Below the pieces are notes generated by a model that saw nothing but the letters and a program-made list of their open reading frames with translations, made no database searches and was not told the DNA's origin. Position numbers and translations under genes: made by a program. Positions 1 to 6,519 of a stretch of 7,707 bases of DNA are shown here, piece by piece. This stretch comes from Verrucomicrobiota bacterium (GTDB lineage: Bacteria > Verrucomicrobiota > Kiritimatiellia > B70-G9). The first letter of the stretch is position 1; each line of letters opens with the position of its first letter. The stretch covers positions 1-7,707 of the forward strand of contig QNAJ01000058.1 in the NCBI GenBank assembly GCA_003641465.1. Direction: 5' to 3'.

Positions 1-240
1 ACCAAGGAGGCATTGGACTTTCTGTCAAGTTTGCGTTTGGGCGTCATGTTGGGTATATTGGACGGCGCTGAAATCGAAGACCTGAGGAAGCTGATGGAAC
101 AGTGCCAGCCGGCCCACCTGCAGAAAACGGTCGGGCGGCGGTTGAACTCGCGTGAGAGGGACTTTGAACGGGCACGGCTGGTACGGGAAGTGCTCCGACC
201 GGAAGAAGCAGGTGGTGCGGTGGATGGAGAGGGGAAATAG
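1..240 (+). CDS. mcsB: Protein arginine kinase McsB, C-terminal fragment (5' end outside window)
   Basis: The reading frame is open from the first base and ends at TAG 238-240, so only the last 79 residues of a protein of usually about 350 are visible. McsB is an ATP:guanido phosphotransferase that phosphorylates arginines on proteins in the cytoplasm and marks them for ClpCP degradation. The visible part matches the family's C-terminal helical domain: an F-L-S-S-L-R-L-G-V-x-L-G-I-L segment (residues 7-20), then Q-P-A-H-L-Q-K (36-42), then an E-R-D-x-x-R-A segment (52-58) followed by L-V-R-E. From memory, the ERD region lies in the phospho-arginine-binding pocket of Geobacillus McsB. The catalytic phosphotransferase domain lies upstream and cannot be checked. 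The last dozen residues are a poorly conserved acidic/glycine tail. The stop abuts clpC, the usual mcsB-clpC order; mcsA and possibly a ctsR-type regulator may lie upstream. The main uncertainty is missing sequence, not identity. Confidence 0.9.
   Translation, partial: TKEALDFLSSLRLGVMLGILDGAEIEDLRKLMEQCQPAHLQKTVGRRLNSRERDFERARLVREVLRPEEAGGAVDGEGK
226..234 (+). promoter_or_regulatory. Ribosome binding site of clpC
   Basis: A purine-rich GGAGAGGGG stretch ends six bases before the GTG at 241. It lies inside the last codons of mcsB. The good spacing supports the GTG as the clpC start and suggests that the two genes are translated from one message. Confidence 0.7.
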
Positions 241-2724
241 GTGAACAATTTTACACCCAGAGCCCAACAGGTTCTCCAGCTGGCGAGACGGGAGGCCGAA
301 CGCCTGAATCACGGTTACGTGGGCACCGAGCATCTCCTCTTGGGACTGGTGGCGCTGGGTCAGGGGGTAGCCGTGGAGGTGCTCCGGAAAATGGGGGTGG
401 ACCTTGAGCGGGTACGTCGCGAAGTAGAGCGCTTGGTAGGCGCAGGTGAAGCTACCCTTTTGCCAGCGGGGGCGTCATCCGGCAATATTCCATTCACACC
501 GCGGGTGAAAAAGGTGCTTGCGCTTGCGGGCAGTGAAGCCCGGGCCCTGAATCATTCATATATCGGGACCGAGCACATTCTGCTCGGATTGCTGCGGGAA
601 GGTGAAGGGGTCGCAGCCCGGATTCTGGAGAATCTCAACGTCGACTTGGAGAATGCCCGGATAGCTGTTCTGAAGGAGCTGGATCCGAATTACGAGCCCT
701 CGGGAGAGGAAAGTGCCGCTGCGCACGCACCGGCGACCGCCGCCGACAGCAAGACTCCAGCGCTGAGTACGTTTGGCAGAGACCTGACAGAGCTGGCCAA
801 GCGGGGCGAACTGGACCCGGTGATCGGGCGTGAGACGGAAATCGAACGTGTGATTCAGATCCTTTGTCGGCGGACCAAGAATAATCCCGTGCTGCTGGGC
901 GAAGCCGGCGTCGGCAAGACCGCGATTGTCGAAGGGTTGGCACAGCGCATTGCTGCAGGTGAAGTTCCCGAGCTGCTGCGGGAGCGACGTGTGGTTACCT
1001 TGGATCTGGCGCTCATGGTTGCGGGAACCAAGTATCGGGGGCAGTTTGAGGAGCGGATCAAGGCGGTGATGGAGGAAATCCGGCGGGCGAAAAACGTCAT
1101 TTTATTCATAGACGAGCTGCACGTGATCGTGGGGGCGGGATCTGCGGAGGGTGCCCTCGATGCCTCGAATATCATCAAGCCCGCACTGTCCCGCGGCGAA
1201 CTGCAGTGCATCGGCGCAACTACTTTGGCGGAGTACCGCAAGTTCATCGAGAAGGACGCCGCTCTGGAAAGGCGATTTCAGACCGTGATTGTGCGGGAAC
1301 CCACTATTGAAGAGACCATAGACATACTCAAGGGCTTGCGGCCAAGGTACGAGGAACACCACCACGCCCGGATCACTGACGCTGCAATCAAGGCGGCGGC
1401 GGAGCTTTCCGCCCGCTATCTCACCGACCGTTATCTTCCTGACAAGGCGGTCGATTTGATGGACGAAGCCGGCGCCCGGGCCCGGATCGCCGCGATGACG
1501 CGGCCGGAGAGCGTCAGGGAGCTGGAAAATCGTATCGCGGAGATCAAGAAAAAGAAGGAAGAGGCGATCAAGGCGCAGAAGTACGAAGAGGCTGCCGGCT
1601 ACCGCGATCAGGAACGCGCTGCTCAAGAGGAGCTGGATCGGACCATCGAAGAATGGCGGAGGTCGTGCGACGAGAAAGTCGTGGAAGTCGATGAAGAGGA
1701 TATCATGCTCATTGTATCGCGGTGGACGGGTATTCCGGTGCAACGGATGGAACAGACTGAGGCTGTCCGACTTCTGGACATGGAGAACGAGATCGAGAAA
1801 AAGGTTATCGGACAGCGCCAGGCGGTGGAGGCGATAGCCAAGGCGCTCCGCAGATCGCGCGCGGACCTGAAGGATCCGAGAAGACCGATAGGATCATTCG
1901 TCTTCCTGGGGCCGACCGGTGTGGGGAAGACGCTCCTGGCAAAAACATTGGCGGAATTCATGTTCGATGATCCTGATGCTCTGATTCAGATAGACATGAG
2001 TGAGTACATGGAAAAGTTCTCGTCATCTCGCCTGGTGGGATCGCCTCCGGGCTATGTCGGATACGAGGAGGGCGGTCAGCTTACCGAGCAGGTGCGCCGC
2101 AGGCCCTATTCCGTGGTTTTGTTTGATGAGGTGGAAAAGGCACATCCCGATGTGATGCATCTGCTTCTGCAGATTCTGGAGGAAGGGAGGTTGACCGACA
2201 GTCTGGGGCGTACCGTGGATTTCCGTAATACCATCGTAATAATGACGTCCAATCTGGGTGCTGAATACGTATCACGCGGTGGGCCCCTGGGATTTGCTGC
2301 AGGGGAATCCGAAAGTGACTATGAAAGTCTACGGGAGCGGATGATGGACGAGGCTCGTCGCGTATTCCGCCCTGAGCTGCTGAACAGAGTAGACGAGGTT
2401 ATCGTTTTCCGCCCGCTGGAGAAGGCGGATGTAGACAAGATCCTTAATCTGGAATTGGCCAAAGTTCAGGAACGGCTACAGGCGCGCAGGATCGTTCTGA
2501 AGCTTCTGCCGGAGGCTCGCGAGTTTCTGCTGAGCAAAGGGTTCGACCCGGTTTACGGTGCCCGTCCGATGAGGAGGGCGGTGGCGCGATATGTTGAAGA
2601 CCGCCTGGCGGAAGAGATTCTCCGAGGAAACATCCGTGGGGGCGGAACTGTGGAGGTGTCCGTTGCGGGAGACAATCTGGTCCTTCGTGAGCTGGCGGCT
2701 ACCGGTTCGGACACCGCACACTGA
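241..2724 (+). CDS. clpC: ATP-dependent Clp protease ATP-binding subunit ClpC (Hsp100 unfoldase)
   Basis: A complete 827-residue class I Hsp100 unfoldase, close to the family's usual 810-850. It forms a cytoplasmic hexamer that unfolds proteins and threads them into ClpP. Domains: two Clp-N repeats (about 5-65 and 85-145), each with a GTEH motif (E30 and E111); AAA-1 with Walker A GEAGVGKT (220-227), pore loop KYRG (264-267) and Walker B ending D291-E292; a UVR-like charged coiled region (about 430-475) typical of ClpC and the site of adaptor contact in Firmicutes; AAA-2 with Walker A GPTGVGKT (557-564), pore loop GYVG (604-607), Walker B ending D629-E630 and the N715-R716 region; and a C-terminal D2-small domain. 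The LGF tripeptide at 683-685 sits where ClpP-docking IGF/VGF loops occur, so ClpP partnership is likely. The UVR region separates it from ClpA, and the short middle domain from ClpB. GTG start: the N-terminus matches ClpC and an RBS precedes it. It abuts mcsB with no gap, so it is probably co-transcribed. No catalytic residue appears to be missing. Confidence 0.97.
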   Translation: MNNFTPRAQQVLQLARREAERLNHGYVGTEHLLLGLVALGQGVAVEVLRKMGVDLERVRREVERLVGAGEATLLPAGASSGNIPFTPRVKKVLALAGSEARALNHSYIGTEHILLGLLREGEGVAARILENLNVDLENARIAVLKELDPNYEPSGEESAAAHAPATAADSKTPALSTFGRDLTELAKRGELDPVIGRETEIERVIQILCRRTKNNPVLLGEAGVGKTAIVEGLAQRIAAGEVPELLRERRVVTLDLALMVAGTKYRGQFEERIKAVMEEIRRAKNVILFIDELHVIVGAGSAEGALDASNIIKPALSRGELQCIGATTLAEYRKFIEKDAALERRFQTVIVREPTIEETIDILKGLRPRYEEHHHARITDAAIKAAAELSARYLTDRYLPDKAVDLMDEAGARARIAAMTRPESVRELENRIAEIKKKKEEAIKAQKYEEAAGYRDQERAAQEELDRTIEEWRRSCDEKVVEVDEEDIMLIVSRWTGIPVQRMEQTEAVRLLDMENEIEKKVIGQRQAVEAIAKALRRSRADLKDPRRPIGSFVFLGPTGVGKTLLAKTLAEFMFDDPDALIQIDMSEYMEKFSSSRLVGSPPGYVGYEEGGQLTEQVRRRPYSVVLFDEVEKAHPDVMHLLLQILEEGRLTDSLGRTVDFRNTIVIMTSNLGAEYVSRGGPLGFAAGESESDYESLRERMMDEARRVFRPELLNRVDEVIVFRPLEKADVDKILNLELAKVQERLQARRIVLKLLPEAREFLLSKGFDPVYGARPMRRAVARYVEDRLAEEILRGNIRGGGTVEVSVAGDNLVLRELAATGSDTAH

Positions 2725-2906
2725 CCCAAGCGTTACCAGATAGGTGCAGCTTCCCTCCAGGCTCGTTTTTGTGGTAGCTCTGCAGATAGATCGCTTGAAC
2801 AGCGAAAGTTGGTAGGGTCAGGCTTACAGAGAGGAAAGACTGTGCGTCAGGGGATTGTGATGGGCCGCCCCGGGTAGGATTGGACCGGCTGATGAGAAGG
2901 ATGGTC
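2725..2906. other. Intergenic gap between clpC and the GH31 gene
   Basis: The 182 bases between the clpC stop and the preferred GH31 start hold no convincing gene on either strand. I looked for a terminator and found only a five-base-pair stem (TCGCT/AGCGA, 2791-2805) without a T-tract. I also found no -35/-10 pair with good spacing; TTGAAC at 2795-2800 lacks a -10 partner. The length would suit the boundary between two transcription units, but the sequence does not show the signals. Confidence 0.5.
2895..2901 (+). promoter_or_regulatory. Ribosome binding site that decides the GH31 start
   Basis: AGAAGGA lies five bases upstream of ATG 2907. The alternative in-frame starts (TTG 2880, ATG 2892, ATG 2901) have no comparably placed purine-rich site; the GTAGGA ending at 2879 directly abuts the TTG and is twelve bases from ATG 2892. 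Confidence 0.6.
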
Positions 2907-5078
2907 ATGACCCCCGTGAAACTGGGCAATGCGCGTTTTACAGTGTACCGCCCGGGGTGTATCCGCATGGAGTACGCAGAGGAAGGACGGTTCAGTCCTT
3001 ATGCGCCATTAATAGCTGGCCGAAGACTGCCTCGGCCCTCGAGAGCTGTCGTTGAGAGAACCAAGGACCGACTGGTTATCGGCACGGAGCGTTTCACATT
3101 GGAATACCGGAACGATGGGCGTGAGTTTTCGCGGAATAATCTGCGGATCGTTCATCGAAACGCCTTCGGCAAGAAAATAGTCTGGACACCGGGAAAAGCG
3201 GATTCCGGAAATCTGGGCACGGTAACCCGGTCCCTTGATAATTGGAAGCAGCAGCCGGATCCCTGTCCGGTGCAGGGGATTCTCAGTACTGATGGCGGAC
3301 ATCTGCTGGAGAATCCCGGCGGCGTATACTGGAACAGCCGCTACCGCTGGCCGGAAAACCTGGCCCGGTGGGTGAAGTTCGACGGCTTCTTTTTTGCTTA
3401 TGGAGCCGACTATGTCTCAGCGCTGACTGATCTGGTTCACGTTCTGGGGCGGATTCCGCTGGTTCCTATATGGGCGCTGGGATTCTGGTATTCACGGTGG
3501 TATCCCTATCGCTCCAGGGACTTGCTGCGACTGGTGGAACGATACCGTAAAGAAGGTATTCCCATTGACGTGATGATGATCGACACTGACTGGCGCGGGG
3601 GGTGGGCAGGGTACGACTGGTGTCGCAAGTATTTTCCTGATCCGCGGCGGACTCTGGGGGACCTGCATCGTCTTGGAGTGCGCGTGGGGTTGAATGATCA
3701 TCCCGGCTACGACGCATATGAGCCACTTCCCGAAAGGGACAGCCACCGACCAGCGATAACCAAGCGGCTGGGTCACCTTCCTCACGAGGGGAAGCTGGTG
3801 TGTGACTGGTCACGTCCCGATGCGGTCCGCACGTGGGAAGAGGTGCTGCTGGGGCCCTTCCACGATCAGGGAGTCGACTTCTGGTGGATTGACGGCTGGA
3901 CGAAGTCCCAGTTCGGCGGTAACGATGCGCAGCTATGGTTGAATCAACGGTACTTCGAATTAAGGGAGAAAAAAACCGGGAAGCGGGGGATTATTCTCTC
4001 GCGCTGGGGTGGTCCCGGGTCACATCGTTACCCGGTGCAGTTTTCGGGGGATACCTACTCTACATGGGAAACCCTGCGCAACCAGGTCGACTTCACGGCG
4101 GATTCCTGTGGATTGGGAGCCGTCTACTGGTCGCATGATATCGGAGGCTTCCACGACCGCAAGATTGACGAGGAAATATTTATCCGATGGGCTCAATTCG
4201 GCGCATTCAGCCCGATCTTCCGCACACACAGCGCTTTCGGTATTCGTGAGCCGTGGAAATTCAGCCGCAAGGCACTCCGAATTTTCAGGCATTATACCCG
4301 GCTTCGCTACGCTCTTTTGCCGTACCTGTATTCTCTGGCGTGGGTAACCCACCGGAAGGGGCTGCCCTTGGTCCGTCCCATGTATCTGGAGTCCGGCGGG
4401 GAGGACCCACGAACATATCGTGCGCGGCAGCAGTACATGCTGGGGCCGTTTCTCATGGTGGTACCGGCGGTCGGACCGGCACCGAAGAATGGTGGATGCT
4501 ATGTGCGGCGCGCATATTTCCCGCGCGGTGAGTGGTACGAGCTTGAAGGTGACCGGATCATATCCGGGCCGTCATTCCGAATGGTCCGCCTTCCTCTGCA
4601 AAGGATAGGGATCTACGTCAAAGAAGGAGCAATCCTACCATGTGCGACGGTGGGGAAGAATACTGAGTTTGATCCGTCGGTCATCGAACTGAATTGTTAC
4701 CCTGGCCAGGAATCCTCAGATTTTGAGCTGTACGAAGACGACGGGGAGAGTCGGGACTACCTGAGGGGAGTCTATCGTCGGACGCGGCTGCGAATGGTTG
4801 CAAATGGGAACAGCATTACTATAGGGATCGGGCCGCCGCGGGGGAAGTGGAAGCTGCCGGGTGACCGTCTGTGGAAGGTCCGGATTCGGATCGTAGGAAA
4901 TCAGAAAGTGGATGCGGCGGAGTATCGTAGCGGTACCGCCAGATGGCAGAGGACCTCATGGCTGGAGACCGGCGACTCCCTGGCAGCCGAGGTCACGGGA
5001 GGTGGGCGTTTCGCAATGGTCTCTGTCCCCGGCTCTGCCGATGGCCTGTCTGTGCGTGTTCATCTGATGAAGTCATGA
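2907..5078 (+). CDS. Glycoside hydrolase family 31 enzyme (alpha-glycosidase, substrate unknown)
   Basis: A 723-residue GH31 retaining alpha-glycosidase, which would hydrolyse alpha-linked sugars. An N-terminal beta-sandwich (about 1-180) leads to the (beta/alpha)8 barrel (about 187-490), then C-terminal beta domains ending in a DUF5110-like region with an F-E-L-Y-E-D-D-G motif (606-613). Landmarks are F-W-Y-S-R-W-Y-P near the barrel start, M-I-D-T-D-W in the second strand, D329 in W-W-I-D-G-W as presumed nucleophile, D382 in F-S-G-D-T-Y as presumed acid/base, then S-H-D-I-G-G-F and R-T-H-S. The nucleophile motif is not the classical W-I-D-M-N-E of alpha-glucosidases and xylosidases. It resembles the W-W-[IL]-D-W type, which from memory includes GH31 alpha-N-acetylgalactosaminidases, so substrate should not be assumed to be glucose. 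No signal peptide is visible, suggesting a cytoplasmic enzyme acting on imported or internal oligosaccharide. ATG 2907 is preferred on its RBS; TTG 2880, ATG 2892 and ATG 2901 are possible. The stop overlaps the next gene by four bases. Confidence 0.9.
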   Translation: MTPVKLGNARFTVYRPGCIRMEYAEEGRFSPYAPLIAGRRLPRPSRAVVERTKDRLVIGTERFTLEYRNDGREFSRNNLRIVHRNAFGKKIVWTPGKADSGNLGTVTRSLDNWKQQPDPCPVQGILSTDGGHLLENPGGVYWNSRYRWPENLARWVKFDGFFFAYGADYVSALTDLVHVLGRIPLVPIWALGFWYSRWYPYRSRDLLRLVERYRKEGIPIDVMMIDTDWRGGWAGYDWCRKYFPDPRRTLGDLHRLGVRVGLNDHPGYDAYEPLPERDSHRPAITKRLGHLPHEGKLVCDWSRPDAVRTWEEVLLGPFHDQGVDFWWIDGWTKSQFGGNDAQLWLNQRYFELREKKTGKRGIILSRWGGPGSHRYPVQFSGDTYSTWETLRNQVDFTADSCGLGAVYWSHDIGGFHDRKIDEEIFIRWAQFGAFSPIFRTHSAFGIREPWKFSRKALRIFRHYTRLRYALLPYLYSLAWVTHRKGLPLVRPMYLESGGEDPRTYRARQQYMLGPFLMVVPAVGPAPKNGGCYVRRAYFPRGEWYELEGDRIISGPSFRMVRLPLQRIGIYVKEGAILPCATVGKNTEFDPSVIELNCYPGQESSDFELYEDDGESRDYLRGVYRRTRLRMVANGNSITIGIGPPRGKWKLPGDRLWKVRIRIVGNQKVDAAEYRSGTARWQRTSWLETGDSLAAEVTGGGRFAMVSVPGSADGLSVRVHLMKS

Positions 5079-5983
5079 CGGTTCTTTTGCACATAATATC
5101 TCGGACTGTGGCGCTCATGCCCTTGAAGCCGGCCTTGAAATTGGGACGTGGGCTGGGATGGGTGCTGGGGAGCATCGTCAAGTATCGTCGTGCCGATGTC
5201 ATCGCATCCTTGAAAAGTGCCTTCCCGGACCTCGCGCACTCTGATGTACGGCGGATTGCCGATGAAATGTACAAGCAGCAGGGTATGAACCTGATCGAGA
5301 TGCTGCGGCTGTCGGCCCTGGGGGCGGAAGATTTTGAGGGCCGGGTTGCTGTTGAAGGTGGCGAGCACCTTGAAGGAGCCCTGCAGGGCGGAAGGGGAGC
5401 GATAATTCTGACTGCACACTTGGGCAACTGGGACATGCTCGGCGTGCTGGCTAGTCAGAGGGGCTATCGCGTGACCATCATTACCAAGGGGGTGAAAAAC
5501 CCGGCGCTTAACCGCTTCTGGAGCGGAAGCCGCGAACAGCTGGGGTTGAAACTTGTGCCGGCGAAAGAGTCTTATCGGGCGTGTCTGCGGGCGCTGCGGC
5601 AGAATCACCTGGTGGGATTTATTCTGGACCAGAACATGACTGAGGAGGAGGGGATCTTTGTGGACTTTTTCGGTCGGCCGGCCTGTACTACGCCCGGGCT
5701 GGCATACATGTCAGCACATTCCGGTGCGCCGGTAGTGCCGGTTTTCGCCGTCAGGCGGTCACTTTCGGACCACAAGATTCTTGTGTTGCCTCCCCTCGAG
5801 CCGGTTCGGGAAAAGGATAAGGACACGATCAGGACTGCGACGCAGCAGTACACCTCAATCATTGAGGATATGATTCGCAGCCACCCGGAGCAATGGATCT
5901 GGATGCACCGCCGGTGGCGCACCCGCCCGGATCAGTGCGCACGGCTGAAGGAACCCGGGATAGAGCGATTGTCTCTTGCATAG
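5075..5983 (+). CDS. LpxL/HtrB-family lysophospholipid (lipid A) acyltransferase
   Basis: A 302-residue member of the lipid A biosynthesis acyltransferase family, close to its usual length of about 300. Members transfer an acyl chain from acyl-ACP to a lipid A precursor at the inner face of the cytoplasmic membrane. The N-terminus (about 1-35) is hydrophobic with basic residues, as in membrane-attached LpxL proteins, followed by an A-x-L-K-S-A-F-P segment. The catalytic HX4D motif is H115-L-G-N-W-D120. Downstream are G-F-I-L-D-Q-N, a V-D-F-F-G-R-P-A-C-T-T-P-G segment and A-P-V-V-P-V-F, all standard for the family. The C-terminus holds P-E-Q-W-I-W-M-H-R-R-W-R-T-R-P. The chosen ATG overlaps the GH31 stop as ATGA, implying translational coupling; the frame stays open upstream to 4943, but that part is inside GH31 and does not resemble the family. 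It cannot be assigned as LpxL, LpxM or LpxP, and some homologues acylate other glycolipids, so no symbol is given. It implies a Gram-negative envelope. Confidence 0.88.
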   Translation: MTVLLHIISRTVALMPLKPALKLGRGLGWVLGSIVKYRRADVIASLKSAFPDLAHSDVRRIADEMYKQQGMNLIEMLRLSALGAEDFEGRVAVEGGEHLEGALQGGRGAIILTAHLGNWDMLGVLASQRGYRVTIITKGVKNPALNRFWSGSREQLGLKLVPAKESYRACLRALRQNHLVGFILDQNMTEEEGIFVDFFGRPACTTPGLAYMSAHSGAPVVPVFAVRRSLSDHKILVLPPLEPVREKDKDTIRTATQQYTSIIEDMIRSHPEQWIWMHRRWRTRPDQCARLKEPGIERLSLA

Positions 5984-6017
5984 CCGAGCCTGCTGGAGTA
6001 AAGGATTCTGTGCGCGT

Positions 6018-6025
6018 GAGGGGAG
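6018..6025 (+). promoter_or_regulatory. Ribosome binding site of the small membrane protein gene
   Basis: GAGGGGAG ends seven bases before ATG 6033. This strong site argues for a start at 6033 (or GTG 6030) rather than the longer frame from 5976, which would overlap the acyltransferase gene. Confidence 0.65.
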
Positions 6026-6032
6026 CAGGGTG

Positions 6033-6422
6033 ATGGGTCGTAAGAAGAAACAACGGTTGCCGGAGGAATTACGTACCGGTGGGGTGAGTGAATCCGGCAG
6101 GAAGGGTTACACTTACCCCTTTTTCGCGCGGCCCGATGTAGGGTCTTTTCTCACGGTGCTTGCGGCAGCCTGTTTCCTGGTCCAGCTGATGATACTGCCA
6201 TTAGTGGGGCCGTGTGGCTCCCGGGCGCCTCATGCCCTTTGCAACCTGATCGGGTTTCTGGGGATGCTGTGCGTGACGGGCGGCGTCGCCGTAGCAGCGA
6301 CGGTGTCCAAGTTACGGCGGCGTAAGATTGACGGAAGTCCCTTGCCGGCCTTTTCTATTGCACTTTGCGTGGGGTGCCTGCTGATTCTGATCTGCACCCT
6401 GACGGGCCTGTTCTCGATCTGA
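6033..6422 (+). CDS. Small three-helix membrane protein of unknown function
   Basis: I do not recognise this family. From ATG 6033 it encodes 129 residues. A strongly basic start (M-G-R-K-K-K-Q-R) and a polar stretch to about residue 35 are followed by three hydrophobic segments that look like transmembrane helices: about 37-58, 68-91 and 104-127. A basic loop, K-L-R-R-R-K (93-98), lies between the second and third. By the positive-inside rule, the basic N-terminus and this loop are both cytoplasmic. That fits helices one and two forming a hairpin, with the third crossing outward so the C-terminus ends just outside. Cysteines at 47, 61, 70, 80, 112, 115 and 121 are numerous for its size; several lie within helices and form no clear metal motif. 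There is no cleavable signal peptide and no catalytic motif. It starts 49 bases after the acyltransferase stop and could share its transcript, so an envelope role is plausible but unproven. GTG 6030 is an alternative start. Confidence 0.7.
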   Translation: MGRKKKQRLPEELRTGGVSESGRKGYTYPFFARPDVGSFLTVLAAACFLVQLMILPLVGPCGSRAPHALCNLIGFLGMLCVTGGVAVAATVSKLRRRKIDGSPLPAFSIALCVGCLLILICTLTGLFSI

Positions 6423-6462
6423 GGCCTTCGACACTGTCGGGGATATCTGACGGTGGATATGC

Positions 6463-6491
6463 TTGAATTACGTGCTGGTCTGGCCTATTAA
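6463..6491 (+). promoter_or_regulatory. Candidate sigma-70-type promoter for ileS
   Basis: TTGAAT (6463-6468) and TATTAA (6486-6491) are separated by exactly 17 bases; each box matches four of six consensus positions. They lie in the only gap before ileS and would give a leader of roughly 20 bases, so a T-box or other long leader regulator would not fit downstream of it. The match is moderate and could be chance. Confidence 0.35.
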
Positions 6492-6519
6492 CACACGTCC
6501 TGCTGTCGAGAGATGAGAT

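Noticed and set aside
1102..1743. Long minus-strand open frame of 213 codons
   Set aside because: It lies wholly inside clpC, antisense to conserved AAA+ coding sequence, and its translation shows no recognisable domain. High GC commonly keeps such antisense frames open.
2791..2805. Short hairpin (TCGCT, TGAAC loop, AGCGA) as a possible clpC terminator
   Set aside because: The stem is only five base pairs, it is 66 bases past the stop and no T-tract follows.
2699..2968. Minus-strand open frame of 89 codons spanning the clpC-GH31 gap
   Set aside because: It overlaps both flanking genes, and its translation resembles no protein I know and has no domain signature.
4009..4347. Plus-strand frames of 67-112 codons inside the GH31 gene
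   Set aside because: They are out of frame with strongly conserved GH31 catalytic motifs and have no supporting features.
4943..5074. Upstream extension of the acyltransferase frame into GH31
   Set aside because: The extra 44 residues do not resemble the LpxL N-terminus and overlap the GH31 coding sequence; the ATG at 5075 gives the normal family length.
5060..5608. Minus-strand open frame of 182 codons opposite the acyltransferase
   Set aside because: It is antisense to the conserved HX4D region, with low-complexity proline/histidine/arginine-rich translation and no family resemblance.
6404..6439. Inverted repeats around the membrane-protein stop (GGCCT/AGGCC and CGAC-ACT-GTCG)
   Set aside because: The stems are four or five perfect pairs with no T-tract, too weak to call a terminator or operator.
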